This document shows positions 27,225 to 37,000 of a stretch of 64,000 nt of DNA, one piece after another; the stretch's first letter is position 1; every line of letters starts with the position of its first letter. The notes below the pieces were generated by a model that did not search any database, was not told where the DNA came from, and saw only the letters and a list, made by a program, of their open reading frames with translations. Source of the DNA: Methylococcus sp. Mc7 (GTDB taxonomy: Bacteria; Pseudomonadota; Gammaproteobacteria; Methylococcales; Methylococcaceae); NCBI RefSeq assembly GCF_019285515.1, contig NZ_CP079095.1, positions 3,442,501 through 3,506,500 of the forward strand, in the 5' to 3' direction. Both the position numbers and the translations under genes were made by a program.

Positions 27225-28109
27225 TCAGCGCAGGTTCTGCAGCGCGGCGATGCGCTCCTCCAGCGGTGGATGGCTCATGAACAGCCGGCTCATGCCGCCG
27301 CCACCGCCGATGCCGAAGGCGGCGAGCTGGCCGGGCAGGTCGTGCGGTTCCTGCGCCCGCTGGAGCGCGCGCAGGGCGTCGATCATCTTGCCGCGGCCGG
27401 CCAGGCGGGCACCGCCGGCATCGGCGCGGAACTCGCGCCAGCGCGAGAACCACATGACGATCATGGTGGCCAGGATCGACAGCACGATCTGCGCGATCAT
27501 CTGGGTGATGTAATAGGCCGGTCCGTAGCCACCGCGGTCGTTCTCGGAGCGGAACAGCACCCGGTCGACCAGGTGGCCGGCAATGGTGGCGAAGAAATAC
27601 ACGAAGGTGTTGACCACGCCTTGCAGGAGGCCCATCGTCACCATGTCGCCGTTGGAGACATGGCTCATTTCATGGCCGAGCACGGCTTCGACTTCGTCCG
27701 GGTTCATGTTCTGCAACAGGCCGGTGCTGACCGCGACCAGCGAGCTGTTCTTGCTGGCGCCGGTGGCGAAGGCGTTCGGTTCCGGCGATTCGAAAATGCC
27801 GACTTCCGGCATGCCGAGCCCGAGCTGCCGGGCTTGGCGGGCCACGGTGTCGACCAGCCAGCTCTCGGTGCTGTTGGACGGTCGTTCGATGACGAAGACG
27901 CCCATGGATTGCTTCGCCATCCATTTGGACATCAGCAGCGAGATGAAGGAACCGCTCATGCCTATGACCGCGGAGAACACCAGCAGGCTGTTGAGGTCGA
28001 GGTCGACCCCCTGCTGTGCCAGCAGTTGGCCCAGGCCGAGCACGTTGAAGACGATGCTGATCAGCACCAGCACGGCGGCGTTGGTTAGCAGGAACAAGAG
28101 GATACGCAT
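27225..28109 (-). CDS. htpX: Membrane zinc metalloprotease HtpX
   Basis: A 294-aa M48 protease of the inner membrane that degrades damaged membrane proteins, with FtsH. Two N-terminal TM helices (residues 5-25 and about 35-55), the zinc motif HEMSH near residue 140, two further TM segments, then the third zinc ligand Glu in REFRADAGGARL. The insert SENDRGGYGPAYYI matches gammaproteobacterial HtpX. The ATG at 28109 gives the canonical MRILLFLLTN start. Confidence 0.95.
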   Translation of the reverse strand: MRILLFLLTNAAVLVLISIVFNVLGLGQLLAQQGVDLDLNSLLVFSAVIGMSGSFISLLMSKWMAKQSMGVFVIERPSNSTESWLVDTVARQARQLGLGMPEVGIFESPEPNAFATGASKNSSLVAVSTGLLQNMNPDEVEAVLGHEMSHVSNGDMVTMGLLQGVVNTFVYFFATIAGHLVDRVLFRSENDRGGYGPAYYITQMIAQIVLSILATMIVMWFSRWREFRADAGGARLAGRGKMIDALRALQRAQEPHDLPGQLAAFGIGGGGGMSRLFMSHPPLEERIAALQNLR

Positions 28110-28216
28110 GGCGGGAATACCCGTGGTTGGTTTGAGTGCTACCATGATCTGCGGCGTCCGGGTGAAAAATCAAGCGCCGCCCGGTTTTCTTTCGACGATG
28201 CGGTAACTCATTCTCC

Positions 28217-28960
28217 ATGAACGCGATTCCGAATTTGCACACCGCCGAGAGGCTGTTCTCCGGCGCCATAGCCGAAGAATACGAAAAGCTCAAATTGATC
28301 TGTCCCGCCGCCGCGGAGATGAGCCGGCGCGTAGGAGAGTTCATGGCCGAATGGCTGCGGGGGCGGGCAGTCCCGGACAGCGTGCTGGAGCTCGGCTGCG
28401 GTACCGGCGTGACCACCGCGGCCCTGCTCGCGGCGCTGGGCGAGGCGCCGCTGACCGCCATCGATTCAGAGCCCGCCATGCTGGCCCAGGCTAGAGCGAA
28501 TCTTGCGCCCTGGATCGAGGCGGGGCGCTTGCGGCTCGTCGAGAACGACGCCCTGTCGTTTCTCCGCGCACAGGCCGACGGCAGCGTCGACATCATCGCT
28601 TCCGCCTTCACCCTGCACAATTTCATGGACGGCTACCGGAGCGAAGTGCTGCGGGAAATCTTCCGGGTGCTCAAGCCCGGCGGGCTGTTCGTGAACGGCG
28701 ACCGCTACGGGCTGGACGACACCCTGGAACATACCCGGCTCATCCAGGAAGAGGTCAAACAGTACTTCAAGGTGTTCCGGGACCTGAACCGTATCGACCT
28801 GTTGGAGCATTGGATCGTCCATCTGTTCAGCGACGAATCGCCAGACCGAGTGATGCGGCTGGCTCCGGCTCTGGAGAACATGGCGGAAATCGGATACCAA
28901 GCCGTCACCGTGCATTATCGGAACGAGGTGAACGCGCTCGTGAGCGGAGTCAAGCTCTGA
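28217..28960 (+). CDS. Class I SAM-dependent methyltransferase
   Basis: A 247-aa methyltransferase. Motif I is VLELGCGTGVTTAAL (about residues 56-70), then the acidic residue of motif II in TAIDSEPAMLAQA, motif III DIIASAFTLHNF, and the post-motif FRVLKPGGLFVNGDRYG. These are Rossmann-fold class I features; the substrate is not indicated. Its stop overlaps the probable radA start, suggesting coupling. It is divergent from htpX with about 108 bp between the start codons. Confidence 0.85.
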   Translation: MNAIPNLHTAERLFSGAIAEEYEKLKLICPAAAEMSRRVGEFMAEWLRGRAVPDSVLELGCGTGVTTAALLAALGEAPLTAIDSEPAMLAQARANLAPWIEAGRLRLVENDALSFLRAQADGSVDIIASAFTLHNFMDGYRSEVLREIFRVLKPGGLFVNGDRYGLDDTLEHTRLIQEEVKQYFKVFRDLNRIDLLEHWIVHLFSDESPDRVMRLAPALENMAEIGYQAVTVHYRNEVNALVSGVKL

Positions 28961-30330
28961 GCGGGATTCGCTCCAAGCCCGGCAGGATCGTCTACCGCTG
29001 CACCGAGTGCGGCCAGAGCCAGCCCAAATGGTCCGGTCAGTGCGGCGGCTGCGGTTTGTGGAACACTCTGGCCGAGGAGGTCGAAGCGCCCGCGCCCAGC
29101 CGGCGCCAAGTCGGCTACGCCGGTGTCGCCGAGGCGAGCGTCCCGGTCTCCCTGGCCGAGGTGTCCCTGGAGGAACTGTCGCGCGTCGGCAGCGGCCTGG
29201 CGGAACTCGACCGGGTGCTCGGCGGCGGCGTGGTGCCGGGTTCGGCGATCCTGCTCGGCGGCGATCCCGGTATCGGCAAATCGACCCTGCTGCTGCAGAC
29301 GCTGGCTTATCTGGGCAAGAGCGCGCGCACGCTGTACGTGACCGGCGAGGAATCGCTCAGCCAGGTCAGCCTGCGGGCGCATCGGCTGGGCCTCAACGGC
29401 GGGGATATCCAGGCGCTGGCCGAAACCTCGCTGGAACGCATCCTCGGCGCGGCAAGCCAGCACAAGCCCGAGGTGCTGGTGGTCGATTCGATCCAGACCG
29501 TATACAGCGAGTCCCTGCAATCGGCGCCCGGTTCGGTGGGGCAGGTGCGGGAATGCGCGGCGCAACTGGTGCGCTACGCCAAGCAGAGTTCGACCACCGT
29601 GTTCCTGGTCGGCCACGTCACCAAGGAGGGCGCGCTGGCCGGTCCCCGGGTGCTGGAGCACATGGTCGACACCGTGCTGTATTTCGAGGGCGATGCGTCC
29701 AGCCGCTACCGGGTGGTGCGCTCGTTCAAGAACCGCTTCGGCGCGGTCAACGAACTCGGCGTGTTCGCCATGACCGAGACCGGTCTCAAGGAAGTCCGCA
29801 ACCCTTCGGCCATCTTCCTGTCGCGGGGCGACGAGGACATGCCGGGCAGCATCGTCACCGTGACCCGCGAGGGCAGCCGGCCCTTGCTGGTGGAAGTCCA
29901 GGCCCTGGTCGACGAATCCCATCTCCAGGCCCCGCGGCGGCTGGTGGTGGGCATGGAGATGAACCGCCTGGCGATGCTGCTGGCGGTGCTGCACCGCCAC
30001 GGCGGGGTTCCCGTCGCGGCGCAGGACGTATTCGTCAACCTGGTCGGCGGCGTCCGTCTCACCGAGACCGCCGGCGATTTGGCCGTGGCCTGCGCCGTGG
30101 TCTCCAGTTTCCGCGACCGCCCCGTGCCCGGCGACTGGGTCGTCTTCGGCGAACTCGGCCTCAACGGCGAGATCCGTCCCGTGCCCAACGGTGAAGAGAG
30201 GCTGCGTGAAGCCGCCAAGCACGGTTTCAAACACGCCCTGGTGCCGGCCAAGAACGCGCCGAAGCAGGGTGTGCCCGGCGTTTCCATCATCCCCGCGAAA
30301 AATTTGCGGGAAGCGATCAACGCGCTCTGA
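28957..30330 (+). CDS. radA: DNA repair protein RadA
   Basis: A RecA-like branch-migration ATPase in recombinational repair. The N-terminal zinc finger is CTECGQSQ...GQCGGC (CxxC x n CxxC), then Walker A GGDPGIGKST, the RadA motif KNRFG (FKNRFGAVNELG), and a C-terminal Lon-protease-like domain (PVPGDWVVFGELGLNGEIRPV). The frame has no ATG, GTG or TTG near the expected start; the only in-frame ATG is 28810, deep inside the methyltransferase gene, and would add about 50 Arg-rich residues. I place the start at CTG 28957, which overlaps the upstream TGA; ATT at 28966 is an alternative. About 457 aa, normal for RadA. Confidence 0.9.
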   Translation: MSGIRSKPGRIVYRCTECGQSQPKWSGQCGGCGLWNTLAEEVEAPAPSRRQVGYAGVAEASVPVSLAEVSLEELSRVGSGLAELDRVLGGGVVPGSAILLGGDPGIGKSTLLLQTLAYLGKSARTLYVTGEESLSQVSLRAHRLGLNGGDIQALAETSLERILGAASQHKPEVLVVDSIQTVYSESLQSAPGSVGQVRECAAQLVRYAKQSSTTVFLVGHVTKEGALAGPRVLEHMVDTVLYFEGDASSRYRVVRSFKNRFGAVNELGVFAMTETGLKEVRNPSAIFLSRGDEDMPGSIVTVTREGSRPLLVEVQALVDESHLQAPRRLVVGMEMNRLAMLLAVLHRHGGVPVAAQDVFVNLVGGVRLTETAGDLAVACAVVSSFRDRPVPGDWVVFGELGLNGEIRPVPNGEERLREAAKHGFKHALVPAKNAPKQGVPGVSIIPAKNLREAINAL

Positions 30331-30578
30331 CGGCGCATCTGCCGGATTTCCTCCCTCTCACCGGCAAGGTCCGGGCTCGACGCCATCGCGTAAGCGAAAC
30401 GTAAGCGCCGCGAAAGGACTCGCCGATTCCGCACTGTTAGCCTCGTGTCGCTTTGTCCGGTTGCATGCTGACGGATGCAAGGCGGGACCCGGGTCAACTT
30501 CTTCCGCTCCAAGGGTTTCGCTGCAGTCCCGTGCCTGCATCCGGACGGGATGAATCGAAACCGTGAGAGAGGAACCAT

Positions 30579-32786
30579 ATGATGATGATGAGGGATGCAA
30601 GCCCATTACCTTTGAGCCCGGTGCTGGGGCACTGCGTGCTGAGGCTGGTGCTGGCCGCCGGGCTCTGGGGTCCGGCGGCCGCTCATGCCGCGGCTGTTCC
30701 GGAGATTCCAAGTGAACTCAAGACGGCGGTGAGCGCGGATCTGCGCTGCATCGAAGCGGCGGGCGCGAACGGCTACCGGGGGTTGAATCCGGAAAACCGG
30801 ATGACGCTGAACTTCGACGGGCGCAGCGTGCAACTGGCGCCCACCGGCAAGGACAAGTCCTGGCACTGGGGTCTGGAGCTGGCCGGATTTGGCACGCCGG
30901 GTCATTTGCAACCGGTTCTGCCGGCGCGAGTCGCGGTGACTGGGCAGCGGGTGGAATACCGCCGAGGACCCTTGACCGAATGGTATGAGAACCGCCCCGA
31001 AGGGTTGGAGCAAGGCTTCACCGTCGCCAAGCCGCCGGTGGCTGGCGCATCAGAAATCGAGTTGAGTCTGAGCGCGAGCGGCGGGCTCAAGGCCGAGATC
31101 GAGGCCGGCGGGCACAGCGCCAAGCTGCGCGACCCGAGCGGCCGTGTGGTATTGGCCTACCGCGACTTGAGTGTGGCCGATGCCAAAGGCAAAGCACTGC
31201 CGGCACAGATGACCTTGGCCGGAGAAAGTCTCGCCATCCGGATCGATGTCCGCGGCGCGGCTTGGCCCATCGTGGTCGATCCTCTGATCGTCAGCGAGCA
31301 GGCCAAGCTGACGGCCAGTGACCGGAACGCGCAAGACTATTTCGGGTTTTCGGTTGCTGTGTCGGGTGACACCGCGGTCGTGGGAGCGCCTGGCGCTGAC
31401 GGTCCCGGAGTTCCCGGACTTCCCGACGTGGGCGCGGCTTATGTGTATGTGCGGATTGCAGGAGGAACGACCTGGACTCAGCAAGCGAAGCTCACGGCCA
31501 GCGACTGGACACCGTCCGATTATTTCGGCACGTCCGTCGCCGTAGGGGGTGACACCGTCGTAGTCGGAGCGCCGGCCGCAGAAGTGCTCAGCGAGTGCTG
31601 CGTCGGGGCGGCATATGTCTTCGTCAAGCCCGCCGGCGGTTGGACGAATGCCACCGAAACGGCCAAGCTGACGGCGAGCGATTGGATTCAGAACAGTGAT
31701 TTTGGCAGGTCGGTGGCCGTGTCCGGCGATACCGTATTGGTAGGGGCACCTGTCGGTTCCGCCGGTTACGGCGCGGGCTACGTCTACTCCAAACCTCCGG
31801 GCGGCTGGACGAGCGGCACCGAGACGGCCAAGCTGACCGGAACTGATTCGGTGGTCGACGACAGATTCGGTTTCTCCGTGGCGCTGTCGGGGGAGACCGC
31901 AGTCGTGGGCGCACCGTACGCCATTTTGGGGGGCACCCAGTCCTGGACTGGGGCGGCCTATGTGTATGTCAAGCCTGCCGGTGGCTGGGTCGATACGACC
32001 GAGCAAGCGAGACTCCGCGCCAGCGATGGCGATACGGGGGATTCTTTCGGTTGGTCGGTGGCCACGGCGGAAAACACGATTGTTGCGGGGGCTCCGTATG
32101 CGGACACGTCGGCCGCCGATGATTCCGGCGCCGCTTATGTCTTCGCAAAGCCCCTCGGGGGTTGGTCGAGCGGAACGGAAACCGCCAAGCTCGCCGCCAG
32201 TGACGGACAGCCCTTTGATTTGTTGGGCTGGTCGGTAGGGGCATGGGGCGATACCGTGTTGGCTGGCGCCATATACGCCCACGTTGCGGCGGAGGTGAAG
32301 GGGGCTGCCTACCTCTATACCCGGCCTGCGGGCGGATGGACGAACGGAACCGAGGCGGCGAGGCTTACCGCCTCCGACGGCGGCCAGTACGACAACTTCG
32401 GTTCTGCCGTGTCGGTATCGGGGGCGACGGCGGTGGTCGGTGCGTCTTACGCCAGTGGCGGCATAGCAGCGCTTCAAGCCGGCGCTGCCTACGTCTACGT
32501 GCGTCCGCAGCACACCCTGACCGTGACGAAAGCCGGAACCGGCACCGGCAAGGTGACGAGCGATCCGGCGGGCATCGACTGCGGCGGGGTGTGCCAGGTG
32601 AGCTATCCGAAAGACACCGTGGTCACCCTGACCGCCCAGCCCTCGCCCGGGTCGATCTTCCTGGGCTGGGGCAGTTCTTGCGGCTACCAGGGCGTCGGCG
32701 CACCGGTGCTGCCACTCAATCAGTGCCAAGTCAAGCTGAACAAGGCCAAGACGGTCAAGGCCAAGTTCGTCAAGGTATTGCCCTAG
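30579..32786 (+). CDS. Secreted FG-GAP repeat protein with C-terminal InlB-type repeat domain
   Basis: A 735-aa exported protein (signal ending near AHAAA). Residues about 40-230 form an N-terminal domain like those of TIGR-type surface proteins (AKLRDPSGRVVLAYRDLSVADAKG, then WPIVVDPLI). Seven FG-GAP-like repeats follow, each about 50-58 residues, with core (A/R)KLTASD...FGxSVAVSGDTxVVGAP. The last 80 residues are a divergent InlB B-repeat-like domain (HTLTVTKAGTGTGKVTSDPAGIDCG and SPGSIFLGWGSSC). FG-GAP repeats form beta-propeller blades that bind Ca and mediate surface binding. The ligand is unknown. A strong hairpin follows the stop. Confidence 0.8.
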   Translation: MMMMRDASPLPLSPVLGHCVLRLVLAAGLWGPAAAHAAAVPEIPSELKTAVSADLRCIEAAGANGYRGLNPENRMTLNFDGRSVQLAPTGKDKSWHWGLELAGFGTPGHLQPVLPARVAVTGQRVEYRRGPLTEWYENRPEGLEQGFTVAKPPVAGASEIELSLSASGGLKAEIEAGGHSAKLRDPSGRVVLAYRDLSVADAKGKALPAQMTLAGESLAIRIDVRGAAWPIVVDPLIVSEQAKLTASDRNAQDYFGFSVAVSGDTAVVGAPGADGPGVPGLPDVGAAYVYVRIAGGTTWTQQAKLTASDWTPSDYFGTSVAVGGDTVVVGAPAAEVLSECCVGAAYVFVKPAGGWTNATETAKLTASDWIQNSDFGRSVAVSGDTVLVGAPVGSAGYGAGYVYSKPPGGWTSGTETAKLTGTDSVVDDRFGFSVALSGETAVVGAPYAILGGTQSWTGAAYVYVKPAGGWVDTTEQARLRASDGDTGDSFGWSVATAENTIVAGAPYADTSAADDSGAAYVFAKPLGGWSSGTETAKLAASDGQPFDLLGWSVGAWGDTVLAGAIYAHVAAEVKGAAYLYTRPAGGWTNGTEAARLTASDGGQYDNFGSAVSVSGATAVVGASYASGGIAALQAGAAYVYVRPQHTLTVTKAGTGTGKVTSDPAGIDCGGVCQVSYPKDTVVTLTAQPSPGSIFLGWGSSCGYQGVGAPVLPLNQCQVKLNKAKTVKAKFVKVLP

Positions 32787-32804
32787 CCGCAAGGGCAGAC
32801 TCAG

Positions 32805-32850
32805 AACCCGCTCATCTCCGGCCGGCGTCCGGAAATGAGCGGGTTCGTTT
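32805..32850 (+). terminator. Probable terminator after the FG-GAP gene
   Basis: An 11-bp outer stem (AACCCGCTCAT with ATGAGCGGGTT) plus an inner TCCGG/CCGGA stem, followed by CGTTTCG. The T run is short, but the stem is very strong. Confidence 0.7.
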
Positions 32851-32954
32851 CGACCGGCTTCCGATCTTGATCATTGCGCAATTGTCCCGTTCCCAGTGCG
32901 CTTTCGTCCAAGAAAACATCGGAGCGTTCGTTCACAATCCACGTATACCTTTGA

Positions 32955-34031
32955 TTGTTTGGCCAGGACGAAGTGAAGACAGCGACATCTACCACTACTG
33001 CAACGCAATCGCAGCGGCGCAATGCGCCAATCACGAGATCGGGCCAGCCCTCGCGGCGGAATGCCGACCTCCTCTTGACGCGGGTGATCCGGGACTACGT
33101 TCGCGCCCGCCACAACAAAGTCCGCTATGAACGGCTGCGGCAGGCGGAAAGCCATTTGGTCCGCTGCGCCGAAATCCTCGGCGACCGGCCGGTCGGTGCA
33201 TACCGGTCCGAGGACATCCGTATTCTGCTGAACGAGCTGCGCGGCGCCTATGGCTTGTCCGCCGCGACCGCCAACGGTTATCTCGGTTCGTTGTCGGCTC
33301 TCTTCAACTGGGCCATCGCGGAGCGGCGTTACGGCTTCGAGCGAAATCCTTGCAACGGCTGTCGGCTGCCGGACGAGAGCGTCGTGGCGGAACTGCGCCA
33401 GCAAAGTGGCGACAAACCGCTCAGCCCGGAGCATCTGAAGATCTTCTTCGAGTCCGAGCATGGACGGAAAGGCGTCAACACGGCCTACAAGTATTGGATT
33501 CCCCTGATCCAGCTCTATGCGGGCGCCCGCATCGGCGAAATCTGCCGGCTCACCCCCGAAGACATCGTGGAGCTTCCCGGCGGCATCCCGGCTTTCCGTC
33601 TGGTAGCGGCCAACGCCCGGCTGTCCGTCATGCGCAAATTGCGTTTCGTGCCTGTTCACCCCCGGTTGGTGGCCCTTGGGCTGCTCGAGCATGCAAGAAA
33701 TCAGCGCGGCCGCGACACGCTGTGGCCGGGGCTGAAGATTCCGCGCCTGGGCAGCAAAGGACAGAACCTTGGAATGTGGCTCAACCGGCACTTGAACGCG
33801 CTGGGGCTGAAGCGGGAAGGGCGGCGTTCCGACGTTTTCCGCGCCACGTTCCGGGCCTCTTTGAGGCAGGCGGGCGTTGCCGAATTGCATGTCGACGCCC
33901 TGCTGGGGTTGACCGGAAGCGGTGGCGGCGGCTGCGCCAAGCCTCTCTGGGAAACCCATCCGGATGTGCTCCTGCGCGAACTGGCCAAGCTCGACTATGG
34001 CATCGAGCACGCCGCGCCTCCGGCGAGATAG
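32955..34031 (+). CDS. Tyrosine recombinase/integrase family protein lacking catalytic residues
   Basis: A 358-aa protein with a full tyrosine-recombinase layout. The core-binding region (residues 35-125) includes GYLGSLSALFNWAIAERRY and the catalytic domain starts near 155. The first Arg is kept in YAGARIGEICRLTPEDI. The HxxR box is degenerate: DVFRATFRASLRQAG aligns with the family HSFRHTFK, so the His is replaced. The region that should carry the nucleophile Tyr (family GRxYG) reads GGGGCAKPLWET; the nearest Tyr is in KLDYGIEH. The frame is intact for its whole length. It may be inactive as a recombinase but retained as a DNA-binding protein. No att repeats were found. Confidence 0.7.
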   Translation: MFGQDEVKTATSTTTATQSQRRNAPITRSGQPSRRNADLLLTRVIRDYVRARHNKVRYERLRQAESHLVRCAEILGDRPVGAYRSEDIRILLNELRGAYGLSAATANGYLGSLSALFNWAIAERRYGFERNPCNGCRLPDESVVAELRQQSGDKPLSPEHLKIFFESEHGRKGVNTAYKYWIPLIQLYAGARIGEICRLTPEDIVELPGGIPAFRLVAANARLSVMRKLRFVPVHPRLVALGLLEHARNQRGRDTLWPGLKIPRLGSKGQNLGMWLNRHLNALGLKREGRRSDVFRATFRASLRQAGVAELHVDALLGLTGSGGGGCAKPLWETHPDVLLRELAKLDYGIEHAAPPAR

Positions 34032-34051
34032 CGGCGGAGACCTCCGGCGCG

Positions 34052-37000
34052 TTATGAGGGCGATGGCAGTGCTTGTGGGGCGAGCGGCCGGAGAGCGCTT
34101 AACAAGGTTCCGGCCAGAATCCTGCCTTCGTCAGTGTCGCCCAGGCCATCGGCAAGTCCGCGGAGTACGGTTGCGGCCTGACGGTGATGTTCCTCCGCAG
34201 TGGCGCTATCGCCCCAACGCTCATGCAATTCGGCCGCCGCGGCATGCACCTGCCAGGCCGCCAGCGGCACTTCTCCGTCCTCCGCGAAAGCCAGTGCTTG
34301 CTCGATTCGGGCCGCGGCGTCGGGCCGGTCGTTCTCAGCCTGGGCGCACAACGCGAGAAGGCGATGGCCGATTGCCAAGAAGTGGCGGTTGCCCGGCGGG
34401 GTGGCGAGCTCCAGGAGCCGTTCCGCCGCGGAGCGCGCCTTCCCGGAGTCGCCTTCGGCCAGCCAATAGGCGCCAAGGTTTTCGTAGAACATCAGCCGGT
34501 AACGCAATTCGATCAGGGCGCCACCGTCCAAAGCTTGCTCGATTTCGTGAAAGAACCTCCAGGCTTCGGTAAGACGGCCGAGGCCCAGGTAGGTATGCCC
34601 GTACATGAGTTGGTAAACGTACTTGGTGTATTGGTCGCCCAGATAGTTGGCCGCATTCATACAGAAGACTTCGGCGCCTTGAAAATCAAATGCCTGCAAA
34701 TGCAGTGCCGCCTTAACCAGCTGATACGCTGTGTCAATGAAGAGGTTGGAGTTCTGGCTGGCGGTATGCAGGCCTTCGTCGATAGCCGAAACCAACTGCC
34801 GCCAGTTTCCGGAATATAGCAGTGGCCAGGTGCGGTAATACTGTCCCCCCATGTAATTGAAGCTGTCTCTCTGTCGTAGACTGAGCTGCACGACTTCATC
34901 GGCTGTGCAGAGAGCGTCCATATAGCAAGACTGCGAACATAACAGGGTGGATTGCATCGCTCCGAAATGTGCAAGGAGGTTTGCGTCGTTCAGCGCTCGC
35001 ACGCCTTCGAGTGCGCATTCGAAATCGGCCCGCTCGGTGTCTCTCCATCCGCCGAAATCCAGATGAAAATAAGCCAGATAACCCGACGCGTAAGCCTGGA
35101 ATCTCGAGTCCGCAATCTCCAGGCTGCGATGGTGCGAAGATTTCAGCAAGTCCTGAAAATGCCTGCGGTCGCAAAAGGAAGTCGCCAGGGTCAAAAGGTG
35201 TAAGGCGCCGATTTCCGTTTCAATCCGCCCGGCGTCGCGGGCAAGTTCAACGAGCGCTTCGAGGTCTGAGAGAACGGCGGCCCATTCGGTAAGCGCCCAG
35301 TTGACGCGGGAGCGCAGTTGGAGCAGCTTCAGGCGGGCATCGATGCGTGCAGCTTCGGGCAGGCGATCCGCCCAGCGAAGGGCACGGTTCAGGTAATCCA
35401 GCGCCTCACGGTTGGCATAGCGGCGGGCCGATTGTTCCGCCGCCAAGGCCAGGTAATGGACCGCCTGGGCGGAATTCCGACCCGCCTCGAAATGCCGGGC
35501 CAGTTCGGCGGCGATATCGCTCGTGTGGGCACCATGGGCGGATTCCAGCCGCTCGGCCAGACGCAGATGCAGCGACACGCGGCAGGCGGGAGTCAGGTCC
35601 TGATACAGCACGTCGGCGTACAACGCGTGACGGAAGGCATACTGTCCGGCGACCGTGCCGTCCGGCCATTCCGTAATGCCCGTGTTGGCGAGTATCACCC
35701 CGCGTCGCGCCAGGCTTTCGCAGACGGCTTCAACGTCCACCACGTCACGATCCAGCGCCGATGCCAGCAGCGCCGCAGAACTCTCCACGCCGGCGGCGCT
35801 GGCTACCCCGAGCAACCGCTGCTCCTCGGGCGACAGCCGCGATACCTGGTGCCGGATCATCTGGCGAACGTCGTCCGGAATCTGCGTCTCCAGCGTATCG
35901 GCGCCGCCGATGTTCCAGCCGCTCGGCAACGGCTGGAGCTGTCCTCGGGAAAGGAGGTAATCCAGCAGGTTCACCAGGAACAGGGGATGGCCCCCGCTTC
36001 TGCGGTGGAGGAGGCGCGCGACCGGTTCCGGGGGAGCCTGTTCCGGAAACCGCTTGGCCAGATAATCCTGCACCTCCTCGAAACGCCAGGTATCGAGCGC
36101 CAGTTCGGCGCACAGGCGGTGGGACTCCAGTTCCTGCTGCACCTGTTTCACCGGGTGATCCCGCAGGGCGGCATCGCCCGGCCGGTAGCTGCCGATGACC
36201 AGCAGCGGAGCCCGGCCGCGTCTTCGCCCCAAGAGGCTCAAGAGTTCCAGGGTCGCGTTGTCGCTCCAATGCAGGTCTTCGAGTACCAGAACCAGCGGCG
36301 TCCGGGTACTCAATGCCTCCAGCAGCTCGCAGCCCTCGCGCAGCATGCGTTCCCGGTTCGCGCCGATCACCTCCTGCTGCAAGTCGGCGCGTTCCTCCGG
36401 CGCGACCGCCCCCGGCAGTTGCGCCAGCCATGTGGGTGCCACGCTGCGGAAAACCGCCTTGCAGTAGGGCACATAGCCGCCCAGGGCGCTGAGCAGGGGC
36501 AGGAAGGCCTCGCCTGCGCCGAAATGGTCGATGCACTGCCCCCACAACACCGGCGGCGGGTTAGGTTCCGTTCCCAGGTCGCGCAGCAGCATCTCGATGA
36601 GGGTGGTCTTGCCGATGCCTGCCTCGCCGGTGAGAAAGAGAATCCGCCGTTCGCCGGCGAGCGTCTCGGCCCAGAGACCGTGGAGCCGGGCCAGCGCTCC
36701 CTTCCGGCCCGCCCAGCGCTCGGCGTCGGGAGGAGCCGTGTGGGCATGGGTCGTTACCGCTGTCGGGGCCTCGTCCGATTCGGCACATTGAACCGCGACC
36801 TCGGCGATGAAGCGGTAACCCCGTTTGGGCACGGTCTCGATGTAGCGCGGCGACCGGGGGTCGTCTTCCAGTGCCTTCCGCAGCTGATTGATGCATACCT
36901 CGACAACCGAGTCACTGACATAGCCGCGGGGCCAGACCGCATTCAGCAGTTCGTCCTTGCCGACCAGCCGACCCGAACGCTCGACCAGATGGCACAATAC

